Positions 24,516-34,191 are shown, numbered from the stretch's first letter. The stretch is DNA of 48,439 bases from Candidatus Lokiarchaeota archaeon (GCA_014730275.1 WJIL01000006.1:100191-148629); one strand, 5' to 3'. Notes: a model not told the origin generated them from the letters alone. Numbers and translations: made by a program.

Positions 24516-25391
24516 TCAAAGGCTAAGCTTATCAAATATGTAAGGCCATACGAAGACCCCAATTATGACCACAATGCAGTATCGCAGTGCTCGCAACCAA
24601 ACGATTTCTGATGGTAGAATAACACCAAGACCAATCAAAGACACCATCACCAATGTAAGGCCAATCAGAACTCTGACGACAGATTTCCACTTCGCATTTT
24701 CAGGAATACTGCATTCAAAGCCAATGTACTCCTTTTCCAAGGGTAAAGCAATTGCAACACCCATAACAAGGCCACCTAGCGCACCGAAGTTATCAGAGGG
24801 GGCTGAAGGAAGGAGATACGTACTGACGATAGTTGCTGCAAGGCCAAACACAAACAAACCAGCATAGAATCGCCACTCACTCACCTTTGAGATTTGTTTC
24901 CGAATCCAGTTTTCTGAAAGGAGTACCAAAACAACGACAAACAATCCCACCGCCCAACCTAGTACAACATCAGTCAAGTAGTGAACACCAAGATACACTC
25001 GTGAAACTCCAATGAGCACAATCAGTACTAGCGATAGAATATGAATCCAAGATGTCCTAGCTTCAGCGGCAATCCATCCAAAGAACGAAGCGGAGTTCTG
25101 AGCATGGCCGCTAGGCGTGCTGTAGTTGCTTGCTTCATAATCTCCGTACCAGTTGCTCGGGTCAGGTCGAGGATTCTGGATAAGAACCTTCAGCCAGTAA
25201 TTCAAAAGAAGACTAGCAAGAAGAACGAAAGCAGTTCTAATTGCTGTCCGTTTATCATATACCCAGTATACAATCAAAATGAAAGCAATATAGAAAGCTT
25301 CTGAGCCTAGCTCAGTAATAGCGCGGAAGAAGGAGCCTGCCCATGGTAATGCTTCACGAAATAGATCAGTGAATCCAGGGTCGAAGAACAT
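24516..25391 (-). CDS. PAP2-family membrane phosphatase
   Basis: The 291-residue protein has the three-part PAP2 signature: KVLIQNPRP (Lys68, Arg75), PSGH (93-96) and SRVYLGVHYLTDV (Ser130-Arg131, catalytic His137, Asp141). About seven to eight membrane helices surround it. Family members remove phosphate from lipid phosphates and diphosphates, including polyprenyl diphosphates and phosphatidic acid. In an archaeon, a polyprenyl diphosphate or archaetidyl-type lipid is plausible. It is transcribed alone and converges on the ABC exporter. Confidence 0.9.
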   Translation of the reverse strand: MFFDPGFTDLFREALPWAGSFFRAITELGSEAFYIAFILIVYWVYDKRTAIRTAFVLLASLLLNYWLKVLIQNPRPDPSNWYGDYEASNYSTPSGHAQNSASFFGWIAAEARTSWIHILSLVLIVLIGVSRVYLGVHYLTDVVLGWAVGLFVVVLVLLSENWIRKQISKVSEWRFYAGLFVFGLAATIVSTYLLPSAPSDNFGALGGLVMGVAIALPLEKEYIGFECSIPENAKWKSVVRVLIGLTLVMVSLIGLGVILPSEIVWLRALRYCIVVIIGVFVWPYIFDKLSL

Positions 25392-25511
25392 GGTAGTTTC
25401 CCTGATGCTTTGTACTTACAGACACCCTCAAAAGTATGTCTGAACTATTCCCCAAAATTCTGCCACCTATCAAAAGCCTAAAGTGGCAGATAGGGATGTA
25501 TTCCTTGGTGG

Positions 25512-27020
25512 ATGGTTTCTAATATGGTCTTAGAGCATCTCGAACCAACAGTCGTCTGGGAAATCTTCGAAAGCCTGCTGGTACAAACACCTCGGGAATC
25601 CAAGAAGGAGGACAAAATCCGAGAAGTTATCATAAACTGGGTGAAGGAGCAATCAGATAGAAAAGATATAGAGCTCAGCATCTATGAAGATGATGTCGGC
25701 AACATCTTGATCAAGAAGCCTCCAACCGATGATATGCAGGACGCACCACCTTTGCTTCTGCAGGGCCATATGGATATGGTAGCTGAAACCGACAGACCCG
25801 ACGGTTTCGATTTTGATACACAACCCATTCCCGCAAGAATTCAAGAAAATGGTGAATGGGTTGATGCAGACGGCACCACGCTTGGAGCAGATAATGGTAT
25901 AGGCGTAGCCCTTGCCTTGGCTCTGCTCATCAAAGAGAATCTCTCCCATGGTCCACTTGAGGTCCTGCTCACTGTCGATGAAGAAACAGGGCTGACAGGC
26001 GCTTTTGGGCTTGATGTGGATCAATTACCGATTCAGAGTAAGTTGATGATAAATATCGATACAGAGGATATGCACCACATCACGATAGGCGCCGCTGGAG
26101 GCGGAAATACTAGACTTACCCGTGAATTGAACTTCGAAGAGACTGATGATACGTGGCAGTATATTGAGATGAAGGTTTCAGGTCTGCTCGGTGGTCATTC
26201 TGGTGTTGATATTCATCTGCCTCGAGCCAATGCGAACAAACTGATTGCAAGGATACTATCAGCAATAGTCCAAGAAGTGCCAATTAGGCTATCTCGGTGG
26301 AACGGCGGTAGCAAACACAACACAATAACACGAGATTCATCTATTGTATTTGCAATCAAATCCGGTGACCAAGAAGAAGCTGCATCAGTATATGAAGAAC
26401 AGAAGAACCGGATTCTCTCCTACTACCACGAAGAGGAGGACCCACTTGAACCAAACATAGCAATCTCATGGGATGAATGTGAGGATGCAGAAGCAATTGG
26501 AATTGAAGAATCCAAGACCATTATTCAAACAGCCCACGCCATACCTCATGGGCCCATTCGGTTTTCCCCGGCTATTGAAGGCCTAGTTGAGTTGTCCAAT
26601 AATTTTGCAATTGTTAGTACAGATGAGAAAGGACTGTTATTCCATCTTTCATCTCGAAGCAACATCGATTCGGAGCTGGACGCACTGAGAAGTCGATTAG
26701 CCGACCTAGGACGCCTTGGAGAATGGGAAGTCGAACGAGAGCAAGCCTATCCTGGTTGGACACCGAAACCAAAGAGTCCGTTCCTGAAGTTCGTTAAGGA
26801 AAAATACGCGGATGTTAGTGGTAAGGACATCATCATTGAGGCTGTGCACGCAGGCCTCGAATGTGGTCTAATTGGAGCAAAGATTCCGAATATGCAGACA
26901 GTCTCTATTGGTCCGACCATAGAAAACCCACACACTCCAGATGAAAGAGTCCGGATTGATGATGTGGCAGAAACATACGAAGTTCTTCAGGCGATTGTGG
27001 AAGACCTCCCAGAGATGTAG
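25512..27020 (+). CDS. pepD: PepD-like M20 dipeptidase (aminoacyl-histidine/cytosol nonspecific type)
   Basis: The 502-residue protein matches PepD-type dizinc peptidases. The first metal motif is LLLQGHMDMVAE (His86, Asp88). LGADNGIGVALALAL supplies the bridging Asp127, and TVDEETGLTGA supplies Glu157 and Glu158. A lid domain follows with GLLGGHSGVDIHLPRANA, a close family signature. It would split dipeptides in the cytosol. ATG at 25512 is listed; ATG at 25524 (protein from MVLEHLEP) has a better-spaced GGATGG and is an equal candidate. It appears monocistronic and fits a peptide-using lifestyle. Confidence 0.92.
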   Translation: MVSNMVLEHLEPTVVWEIFESLLVQTPRESKKEDKIREVIINWVKEQSDRKDIELSIYEDDVGNILIKKPPTDDMQDAPPLLLQGHMDMVAETDRPDGFDFDTQPIPARIQENGEWVDADGTTLGADNGIGVALALALLIKENLSHGPLEVLLTVDEETGLTGAFGLDVDQLPIQSKLMINIDTEDMHHITIGAAGGGNTRLTRELNFEETDDTWQYIEMKVSGLLGGHSGVDIHLPRANANKLIARILSAIVQEVPIRLSRWNGGSKHNTITRDSSIVFAIKSGDQEEAASVYEEQKNRILSYYHEEEDPLEPNIAISWDECEDAEAIGIEESKTIIQTAHAIPHGPIRFSPAIEGLVELSNNFAIVSTDEKGLLFHLSSRSNIDSELDALRSRLADLGRLGEWEVEREQAYPGWTPKPKSPFLKFVKEKYADVSGKDIIIEAVHAGLECGLIGAKIPNMQTVSIGPTIENPHTPDERVRIDDVAETYEVLQAIVEDLPEM

Positions 27021-27025
27021 GAATA

Positions 27026-27043
27026 GAGCAAGATCTTCTGCTC
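27026..27043 (+). terminator. Small hairpin after the dipeptidase gene
   Basis: GAGCA and TGCTC are separated by eight bases, starting six bases after the pepD stop. A second perfect hairpin, GCTAAT-cttc-ATTAGC, lies at 27099-27114 before the methyltransferase. Neither has a T tract, so a terminator role is only a guess. Confidence 0.25.
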
Positions 27044-27145
27044 AAGCACGACGCAGATAGACCCCTCCAGCAAACGACTCAGGTAGACTAGCGGAGTAGC
27101 TAATCTTCATTAGCGAATCCGTAAATCCATCTTGGGTTCTTTGGC

Positions 27146-27943
27146 TTGCAATTTCGATACCTAACGGATTCTGATTACGAACAGGCGTTCTATGAATTTG
27201 GTAATTTCAGAGCCAAAATTGCAGAGAAGATACACGAACTGAGTTCGAGTAATGAGAATATCATTCTTGATTTCTTGGCAGGTCATGGATTGCTGTCAGC
27301 GGAAATTGCCATGTTATTTCCTTATGCAAGAATATACGCGCTGGGATTGAGCAATGATGCTGAATCTTGGAAACGGCTCAGAGGATCTGAAAAATTTCCT
27401 GAAAGGACTTGGCGAAGGTTTCACTACTTGACAGCGGATGCAAGGCATATCCCATTAAAATCGTCTACATGTGAAATTGTAGTGAATTTTTTAGGGCTTG
27501 AAGATCTCCGAATGACATCTGGAATAGAAGGGATTCATTGTGCTATTTCCGAGATTCGCAGAATAACGAAGGATAACGCACTAGTTCAAGTTAGCATAGT
27601 AGAATACGGTGAGGAACCTGAAGAGAAAATAGCAGAGGAGGTTTGGAAGACCATTGGATTGAATGCAATCTTTCTTGAAGAGAATGAGTATCTTCGGTTA
27701 TTCGAGAAAGAGGGGATGCACAAAATTGAGGAACTCGAGTTGAAATGGGGGAGAAAAATGACCCCAAGACAAGCTAGGGAGGAACTAGAATTCGCATGCA
27801 AGGAAGCTCCTCGAATATTCTCTGGCTTCGGCGTGGAAGCTGTTTCGGTCGATGACCTCTGGAATAAATTCGGTCATAGAATAGAAGAACACGGGATGGC
27901 ATATTGGTCACGAGTGAAGGCCAACATCCTAAGGAAGCAGTGA
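27146..27943 (+). CDS. Class I SAM-dependent methyltransferase
   Basis: The 265-residue protein has motif I NIILDFLAGHGLLSAEIA (glycine-rich AdoMet loop), a following acidic/aliphatic strand at RIYALGLS, a DARHIPL motif corresponding to motif II/III, and VVNFLGLEDLR at the motif IV position, in the usual Rossmann order. The substrate is unknown. The only nearby start is TTG at 27146; a stop lies ten codons upstream, and no ATG occurs before motif I except far inside the protein. It ends one base before the AOR stop on the opposite strand. Confidence 0.75.
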   Translation: MQFRYLTDSDYEQAFYEFGNFRAKIAEKIHELSSSNENIILDFLAGHGLLSAEIAMLFPYARIYALGLSNDAESWKRLRGSEKFPERTWRRFHYLTADARHIPLKSSTCEIVVNFLGLEDLRMTSGIEGIHCAISEIRRITKDNALVQVSIVEYGEEPEEKIAEEVWKTIGLNAIFLEENEYLRLFEKEGMHKIEELELKWGRKMTPRQAREELEFACKEAPRIFSGFGVEAVSVDDLWNKFGHRIEEHGMAYWSRVKANILRKQ

Positions 27944-27944
27944 A

Positions 27945-29780
27945 TCAACTCAATGGTGTATTATGCAAATCAGTCAAGTCCAGTTCACGCAATTTGCCTC
28001 TGTTTGGTTTTCCTGTGTTTCGGTCCCAATCGCGAATCTCATACCAAAGATTCAGCTGTTCTTCAACGTCTGGGACATATCCCTCAGTGGGACCCTCAAG
28101 TGGTTTCATCACTATGTCCGGGAGTTCCTCGCCTGAAGGATGGTATCCAAGTTTGAGATTCAACATGCGTTGGAGTGTAAAAATCCGCTCTCCGATACGA
28201 TTGAGTTCATTTAAGGAGAAACTCCAACCGGTTACAAGCTCAAGAAGTTTGGCTAGTTGTTTGCCTTTCACGGGATAGAAATTGCAGATAAGGGCAGAAT
28301 TGGTCAAAGAACGAAGGTTTTGCAATCGTGCAGTAATCTTGGCTTCATTTGCAAAACGGTCCTCGCTTTCTATCTCAAAATCGGGATATGACACTCCCAT
28401 TTGCACGTTGTACATGTCAGCGGTCATATGACATGCCCCTCTTGGTGAAGTGGTGTAGGCCAATGCCATGCCAGAGAATGCACGGGGATCGTGTTGTGGC
28501 AGTTCAAGGCCGTTAACCTGTGCTGCAAGATGCTCAACCCCAAATTTTCGGCCAAATTCCCCGCTTCCTTCTGCCATTACATCCCCAATTCCATCGCGCA
28601 GGGCAATTTTCTCGATGAAACGAATAGCTGCATCAGCATCGCCCCAGCGGGGAGCTATGCCATCCAAGTCCTCCTCAGCAATGATGTCTTGGTCAAAGAG
28701 ATAATAGGCAAAAGCTATGATGTTGCCAGTTGATATGGTGTCAAGCCCAACCAAATCGAGTTTCTTATTGGCATATGATAAGGCCTCAATGTTGTCATTC
28801 ATAATCAAGGTTCCAAAAGTACCTGTTACTTCTAGTTCGGGCCCAACAAACTCGCCTGTGGCATATTTCCCCTCATCGATTTCGATTACCCGTCCACATC
28901 CAATAGGACATCGATAGCATGCTTTCTTTCCAGTTAGAATTGTCTCCTTGACTGTACTTCCACTAATAGCATAGGCGTCAAAATCAGATTCGGTGTAGTA
29001 CTTCACCGGAAGGGAGCCATACATCATGGTCGCCATATCAACAAAACCGGCTGTTCCCAGCTCTGAATACATGTTGAAGGTCGCATCATTCCTGCTTTCT
29101 TGATTCAGAGCAGTAACAAATTCCGACAATTCCTCAGCCTTAGCAACCGCAATATCTCGCTGCGTACCATGAACTACAACGGCCTTAAGTTTCTTTGAGC
29201 CCATTACTGCGCCCATACCGGTACGACCAGCCGCCCGATAGTGGTCAATCATAATATTGGCGAACTTGACGAGATTTTCTCCTGCAGCACCAATCCGAGC
29301 TATACCAGCCCTGTTGTGCCCGGTCTCTTCCTTGAGGGTTTCCCATGCTTTCTGTGTATCCATTCCCCACAGATGCGCAGCGTCTCGTATTTCAACCGTT
29401 GAGTCTTCGGCTAGTACATAAACGGGGTTTTTCGCAGTTCCTTCAATCAACAGCCCGTCATATCCAGCAAATCTGATATCCGCCCCAAGATGGCCGCCAA
29501 AGGTGCTGTAGCCCAGCAGGCCGGTCTGAGGTGATTTGGCACAGACCGTCGCTTTGCTGCCAGTAGGGACTCTCGTGCCACAGAACGGTCCGGTGATGAA
29601 CAGAAGAGGGTTTTCGGGACCTAATGGATTGGTTGATTCATCAATGTAATCATAGAGTATCCGAGAACCGAGTCCAGAACCGCCCAAGAAAGTTCGGAGC
29701 ACCCCATTATCCAAGTGATACTCGCTTATCTTCTCAGAAGATAGATTTACACGGAGTAGTTTCCCTCTATAGCCATCCAA
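27945..29780 (-). CDS. Aldehyde:ferredoxin oxidoreductase, tungsten-pterin family
   Basis: The 611-residue enzyme oxidises aldehydes to acids with ferredoxin as acceptor. It has the N-terminal MDGYRGKLLRVNL opening and the SELGTAG region. Four iron-sulfur ligands are visible (Cys288, Cys291 and Cys295 in CYRCPIGC, plus Cys498 in ALICNFYP). The tungstopterin-binding segments are AAGRTGMGAVMGSKKLKA and DPRAFSGMALAYTTSPRGACH. The length is typical of the family. Translation starts at TTG 29780, with GAGGTC seven bases upstream, overlapping the end of the alcohol dehydrogenase gene. The two form an operon that converts alcohol to aldehyde to acid. The aldehyde range is unknown. Cytosolic. Confidence 0.94.
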   Translation of the reverse strand: MDGYRGKLLRVNLSSEKISEYHLDNGVLRTFLGGSGLGSRILYDYIDESTNPLGPENPLLFITGPFCGTRVPTGSKATVCAKSPQTGLLGYSTFGGHLGADIRFAGYDGLLIEGTAKNPVYVLAEDSTVEIRDAAHLWGMDTQKAWETLKEETGHNRAGIARIGAAGENLVKFANIMIDHYRAAGRTGMGAVMGSKKLKAVVVHGTQRDIAVAKAEELSEFVTALNQESRNDATFNMYSELGTAGFVDMATMMYGSLPVKYYTESDFDAYAISGSTVKETILTGKKACYRCPIGCGRVIEIDEGKYATGEFVGPELEVTGTFGTLIMNDNIEALSYANKKLDLVGLDTISTGNIIAFAYYLFDQDIIAEEDLDGIAPRWGDADAAIRFIEKIALRDGIGDVMAEGSGEFGRKFGVEHLAAQVNGLELPQHDPRAFSGMALAYTTSPRGACHMTADMYNVQMGVSYPDFEIESEDRFANEAKITARLQNLRSLTNSALICNFYPVKGKQLAKLLELVTGWSFSLNELNRIGERIFTLQRMLNLKLGYHPSGEELPDIVMKPLEGPTEGYVPDVEEQLNLWYEIRDWDRNTGKPNRGKLRELDLTDLHNTPLS

Positions 29781-29790
29781 GGTGACGACC

Positions 29791-30966
29791 TCAGAAATCT
29801 ATTGACTTGCCCTCGTACATATAATGATACATCCGTCGAATCCCTTCACTGCCAATATCACGGGGATTCATGGTTATGCTGGAATCCATCATTGTGAATT
29901 CAACTAGTTTGTCGAGACCGTCTTCCAATTGTTTCTTTTTCACTCCGGCTTCTTTCAAACTGGTTGGAGCACCTATTTCGTTTTGCAATTCTCTTATTTT
30001 CTGAGCTAATGCGAGAGCAGCTGCTCCGTCATCTTGTTCGTCAATATCAATGAAGGTGGCCAGCTCAGCGTACATCTCAGCTGTATCAGAGTTTTCAAAG
30101 GAGTTGTACTCGATCGTATATGGAAGGGCTATACCCACAGCCATCCCATGATGGATCTCAAGTACAGAACCCATACAGTGGCCAAGAGAGTGGGCCAAAC
30201 ATACCTGTGAATTACTGAAGGCCATTCCAGCTAGATTGGCGGCAACCAGCATTTTCTCTCGTGCCTGCTCGTCCTCCAAGTTGGCCACACTCTTCGGTAG
30301 CCACTGGAAAATAATCCTCAGTGATTGAATCGCACATGCATCAGAATAGTCATTCTTCCAGTTTGATATGTAGGCTTCAATTGCATGAGTCAGGCTATCC
30401 AATCCAGTATAGGCTGTAAGATCCTTGGGAAGACCACGAACGAATGAGGGGTCTAGAATAGCCACATCAGGAACTAACTCATTGTTGTTAGTGGCGAATT
30501 TGCGACCTGTGTCATCATCTCGGATTACCACCGCCTTTGTTGCTTCAGAACCGGTACCGGCAGTTGTTGGTATACAAAGGAGACGACTTCTATTCCGCAA
30601 ATCGAGAGGTTCCAGAGGAGTAACAGCAGCTAAATCAGTATCGGGATGTTCATAGAGAATCCAAGCGGCCTTCGCTGTATCAATGACGCTACCTCCACCA
30701 ACAGTCATGATCCAATCCGGCCCAAAACGACGCATAGCATCTGCTGCATTTTCCACTACTGATACACGGGGGTCAGGTTCTGCACCATCCCAGATTGCTG
30801 CTTCCCATTGTTCGCTAACCAACAGGTCGCAGACCTTCTCCGGAAAGCCAAGCTCATTGATGTTCGGATCTGTTACAATGAAGGCCTTCTTTCCTTTCAA
30901 CTCTGTAAGTTCGTTTAGCGCATCCTCACCAAAAATCACCTTTGGAACAGTGAACCACCAAGGCAT
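29791..30966 (-). CDS. Iron-containing alcohol dehydrogenase
   Basis: The 391-residue protein belongs to the group III Fe-ADH family. It has the NAD-binding GGGSVIDTAKAAWILYEHP segment, CIPTTAGTGSEAT, and the metal site formed by LDSLTHAIEAYIS, LAHSLGHCMGS and IHHGMAVGIALPY. It oxidises alcohols or reduces aldehydes with NAD(P). It is the first gene of the operon, with the AOR 10 bases downstream. A TATA-like box at about 31001-31013 and an ATG start at 30966 give a short leader. Confidence 0.93.
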   Translation of the reverse strand: MPWWFTVPKVIFGEDALNELTELKGKKAFIVTDPNINELGFPEKVCDLLVSEQWEAAIWDGAEPDPRVSVVENAADAMRRFGPDWIMTVGGGSVIDTAKAAWILYEHPDTDLAAVTPLEPLDLRNRSRLLCIPTTAGTGSEATKAVVIRDDDTGRKFATNNNELVPDVAILDPSFVRGLPKDLTAYTGLDSLTHAIEAYISNWKNDYSDACAIQSLRIIFQWLPKSVANLEDEQAREKMLVAANLAGMAFSNSQVCLAHSLGHCMGSVLEIHHGMAVGIALPYTIEYNSFENSDTAEMYAELATFIDIDEQDDGAAALALAQKIRELQNEIGAPTSLKEAGVKKKQLEDGLDKLVEFTMMDSSITMNPRDIGSEGIRRMYHYMYEGKSIDF

Positions 30967-31000
30967 CTCAAATCAAACTCGGTATTGTCTTTCTCAGACA

Positions 31001-31013
31001 GGCATAAATGTTT
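31001..31013 (-). promoter_or_regulatory. TATA-like box of the alcohol dehydrogenase/AOR operon
   Basis: Minus-strand AAACATTTATGCC lies about 40 bases upstream of the ATG at 30966, which puts transcription start near 30978 and leaves a leader of about a dozen bases. Confidence 0.4.
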
Positions 31014-31031
31014 GACTAGTCACTAGAAATA

Positions 31032-31127
31032 ATGAGGCGTGATATAACCAACGGCCATTCTTTTGAAGAACTGTCGTCAGGGTATGAAAAAATGCCTATT
31101 TGTCATCTCGATAGTAAGAGGGGTTAA
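31032..31127 (+). other. Possible short ORF (31 codons) in the gap behind the alcohol dehydrogenase
   Basis: An ATG-to-TAA frame encodes a 31-residue peptide starting MRRDITNGHSFEELSSGYEK. It has no obvious family, and no clear ribosome-binding site was seen. It could be a decayed gene start, since it lies in the 202-base space upstream of the divergent alcohol dehydrogenase operon. Chance is the simplest explanation. Confidence 0.15.
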
Positions 31128-31168
31128 CTCCGGGCAAGCATAGCTTCTGTTGAATAGATTATCATTTC

Positions 31169-32257
31169 TTAAGCAATAACTCGACGGGGCAAATCCTGAA
31201 GGATTGTAGTTGCATCCCCCACTATATTTTCCACAAGCTCCTCAACACTTGGAAAATCATCAATCCTACCGACAACTTCGCCTCCAAACATGAGGGCTGT
31301 CTCAGGGTTATCTGCCAAGAGGTCTTCGAAACCGGCCCTTTCAGACTTGAGTATGCTTTCATTTGACTCAACTGGATTACCAAGATAGAAGCTTGGAATG
31401 TCCTTCAGAGTTTGTTTCACGATGGATTCTGCTCTTGCATTCCTGAGAAAACGCATTGGACCAAAAATGCCGCGACCTGTCAATGTCTCACGCTCTTCTT
31501 TCTGAATGATACTCTTCTTCCAAATGTTTTGAAAATCACTCTCTTCTGTTGCTATGAAGCGTGTCCCCATCTGAATGCCAACAGCACCGAGACAAAGAGC
31601 TGCAGCCATGGACTTGCCATCGCAGAACCCACCTGCAGCAACCACTGGTATGTCAACCGCCTTTGTGACAGCAGGGACCAGAACCATAGAATGTACGGGA
31701 TCCCATGATATGTGAGCACCACCCTCATGGCCTGAAGCCACTATGATATCCGCCCCAGATTTCTCTGCTTTCTTTGCGTGATATACTGACGGAACCACGT
31801 GAGCCCATGTCAAGCCATGTTTCTTAACCTCCGACCAGGGGGCTGGATTGCCTGCAGAGGTTACGAGAACGCGCAGGTGTTTCTCAATGTCTGAATCGCT
31901 TTGGATATCTTCAATCGTCTGTTCTACAAACATCTTGGAAGCAAGAATGAATTCGGAGGCAACTGGAACATTCACGCCAAAAACAGCATCTGTACCCTTG
32001 AGAGAGTCTGTAACTGCCTCTATCGACTTCTGCAGAAGAATTCGCGGAGGATCGGAACCAAACAGTTTCTCAGGATCTATAGGAGCAGCATCAGGCAAAA
32101 GAGAAGCCGCCATTCCGATACTGCTGATTACTCCTAATGCTCCTGCCTTGGATACAGCTATTGCAAGGCTTTGAGTTTTGTAGGGACCCATCCCGCCCTG
32201 CATTATCGGGTGTTTGATGTTTAGTATGTCATTTAGAGGAGTTCTTAATTCAGACAT
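31169..32257 (-). CDS. Nitronate monooxygenase/FabK-like flavoprotein
   Basis: The 362-residue protein (from ATG 32257; a TTG lies three codons earlier) is an FMN TIM barrel. It begins with IKHPIMQGGMGP and continues with AGALGVISSIGM. ASGHEGGAHI carries the histidine typical of nitronate monooxygenases, and FMN-phosphate segments follow (VVAAGGFCDGKSMAAAL, GAVGIQMGTRF). Related enzymes oxidise nitronates or reduce enoyl-ACP. Archaea lack fatty-acid synthesis of the FabK type, so nitronate oxidation or an unknown flavin reaction is more likely. It appears monocistronic. Confidence 0.87.
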   Translation of the reverse strand: MSELRTPLNDILNIKHPIMQGGMGPYKTQSLAIAVSKAGALGVISSIGMAASLLPDAAPIDPEKLFGSDPPRILLQKSIEAVTDSLKGTDAVFGVNVPVASEFILASKMFVEQTIEDIQSDSDIEKHLRVLVTSAGNPAPWSEVKKHGLTWAHVVPSVYHAKKAEKSGADIIVASGHEGGAHISWDPVHSMVLVPAVTKAVDIPVVAAGGFCDGKSMAAALCLGAVGIQMGTRFIATEESDFQNIWKKSIIQKEERETLTGRGIFGPMRFLRNARAESIVKQTLKDIPSFYLGNPVESNESILKSERAGFEDLLADNPETALMFGGEVVGRIDDFPSVEELVENIVGDATTILQDLPRRVIA

Positions 32258-32364
32258 GGGTAACAATAGGATTCAGCCCCTTTAGACATATCCCATTTTC
32301 AGATCGAGCTGAACAAGATACAGAAAGGGGAAGGGAATGTAGTCCCTTCCTGTTGTATATCGCA

Positions 32365-34191
32365 TTAGATTAGCATTCCGGCCGTCATAATCCAGACCAC
32401 GAGCAGTGTTGCCGTTATTGCTCCAAGATAGATTCTCCCCGTTTGTTGATAAAACGCAGTCATTATGAAGAAGATTCCTGCAAAGAGAGGCAGATATGAC
32501 ATCAGGAATATCCCATAAAGGCCCATTAGTAGGATTGGACCCGTTCCAAATAGGAACATGGGGAGATAATTAACGAGAATCATGACAAGAAGGACGGATT
32601 CCATTGCGAATACGATTTTGATCCACCAGATAAGCTGAGTCTTCACTGGTGAGCCGTATTCGGGTTGTCGTAGCATGCCATACGCAAACACACCTCCATT
32701 GATGAGGAAGAAGGGTAGAACGGGCAAGATGTATACCAAGAATTGCCCGAATCTTTCTGGTGTGAAAGATTTGAAGATAGGCCACATATACCTAAACTCT
32801 ATGCCTAAGAAGAACTGTGAGATGGAGACTAGCAGGTACAAATACCCGAATAGGAATGCTGACAGGAGAATCGTCCTGAAGATGATGTCTCGGTTCTTAG
32901 AATCTGTTATTGATTTGAAGCGACCTACATCGGGGTAAGAGACTCCGTCTTCTTTGTTGGATTCCTTCCTGAACCAAAATCTGAAGGAAACCCAAGCGAT
33001 AATGGCATTAACTAGAAACCATAGTAATATGCCATTCCCGGTTACCAACATAAAAATTGGTGCAGTAGTACCGATAAGAACTCCAAGTATCATTCCTATA
33101 TTTGGCAGAATAAGATACGTCACGCCAGCTATTATCGCATTGAGGAGAGCAAATCCCCACCACTGTCTTCCTTTGATTGGTATTTTTTCAGGAAGAGGGC
33201 GGGCAATCTTATTGAAATAAGGCACATCCAAAAGGATGCCGGCCAATGGAATCAAAGAGAGAACTGATACTATCAGTGCAAAGAGAGTCGCCCCTTCCCG
33301 TATCATGTATGTCTGAGTATTCACCCCTGATACTGCCCATGCGTCTGATTCTGAATAACTCATAAGGGCTTGGAGCATCCATGCTGTAGTCTCTGCCACG
33401 CCCTTTTGGTTCCATGTTGCTCCGGGATGTGTGCAAGGGCATTTCGCATACCTATGTGCTGAACCATCCGCAAAATCCCCGTAAGTATAATCAACTTGTG
33501 CAGCATCGGGACCAGACAGCTCCTCATTGTACGCAATCATCTCAAGGCTATCTGCAAGGAATTCAGCTCTAACCTGAGTTGTGAAAAGCTCTTCATAGAA
33601 GGACCAAACAGCCAGGTAGTTGTTCATGTAATCATGCTCGGTTAGATTGTAGGGGCCATCGGCTTGGATTGCTATAGCTCTATGATCCGGATTCAGTTCA
33701 GCTATCGCGCTTGCTGTGCCTGCACCCATCGAATGGCCGACGAGACCTATTTGAGCTGCATTAACAAAACCCAAACCCTTGAGCCATTGATATGCCACGT
33801 TTCCACCAAGAGTTTGTAGTGATTCTCCACCAAGGTAATCCAAAACGTCTGTGATGCGATCAGAATCGCCATGGCTTAGTTCGTCAAGTGCAAGTGCAAC
33901 TACTCCCCGCTTAGCAAGCTCTAGTGCAGCAGGACCTTCCGTGTCTTTGTCGTTGTTCATTCCATGAAGTAGGAGGACAGCCGGTGCTGGACTGGCATTT
34001 GTTGCTGTTAGAGGTCGGTACATCTTTCCTGCAACAGCCAATCCGTTGTCGTCGATTATCCGAATATACTCTACATCGATGGATCCAAAGTTGCTCTGAA
34101 TACCGTGACCCAGCAGTGCAGAAGATCCTATCAGCACAAGACAAAGAACGAACAACTGTTTCTTCCTATTCAGTTGTTTGAGAGTTTCCAT
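32365..34191 (-). CDS. Alpha/beta hydrolase fused to a polytopic membrane domain
   Basis: The 608-residue protein has an N-terminal signal anchor (about 12-28). An alpha/beta-hydrolase domain faces outside, with the oxyanion segment LLLHGMNND (about 73-81) and the nucleophile elbow VGHSMGAG (Ser154). A histidine in CTHPGATWN (about residue 254) is a candidate member of the catalytic triad. From about residue 300 onwards there are eight to ten membrane helices without recognisable enzyme motifs. GGAGTGA lies seven bases before the ATG at 34191, and a TATA-like GTTCATAATATTCC at 34227-34240 precedes it. The hydrolase could be an esterase, acyltransferase or dienelactone-hydrolase-like enzyme acting at the cell surface; the substrate is unknown. 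Confidence 0.8.
   Translation of the reverse strand: METLKQLNRKKQLFVLCLVLIGSSALLGHGIQSNFGSIDVEYIRIIDDNGLAVAGKMYRPLTATNASPAPAVLLLHGMNNDKDTEGPAALELAKRGVVALALDELSHGDSDRITDVLDYLGGESLQTLGGNVAYQWLKGLGFVNAAQIGLVGHSMGAGTASAIAELNPDHRAIAIQADGPYNLTEHDYMNNYLAVWSFYEELFTTQVRAEFLADSLEMIAYNEELSGPDAAQVDYTYGDFADGSAHRYAKCPCTHPGATWNQKGVAETTAWMLQALMSYSESDAWAVSGVNTQTYMIREGATLFALIVSVLSLIPLAGILLDVPYFNKIARPLPEKIPIKGRQWWGFALLNAIIAGVTYLILPNIGMILGVLIGTTAPIFMLVTGNGILLWFLVNAIIAWVSFRFWFRKESNKEDGVSYPDVGRFKSITDSKNRDIIFRTILLSAFLFGYLYLLVSISQFFLGIEFRYMWPIFKSFTPERFGQFLVYILPVLPFFLINGGVFAYGMLRQPEYGSPVKTQLIWWIKIVFAMESVLLVMILVNYLPMFLFGTGPILLMGLYGIFLMSYLPLFAGIFFIMTAFYQQTGRIYLGAITATLLVVWIMTAGMLI

Noticed and set aside
27099-27114. Perfect 6-base-pair hairpin before the methyltransferase as a riboswitch
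   Set aside because: It is too small, and no conserved riboswitch core surrounds it.
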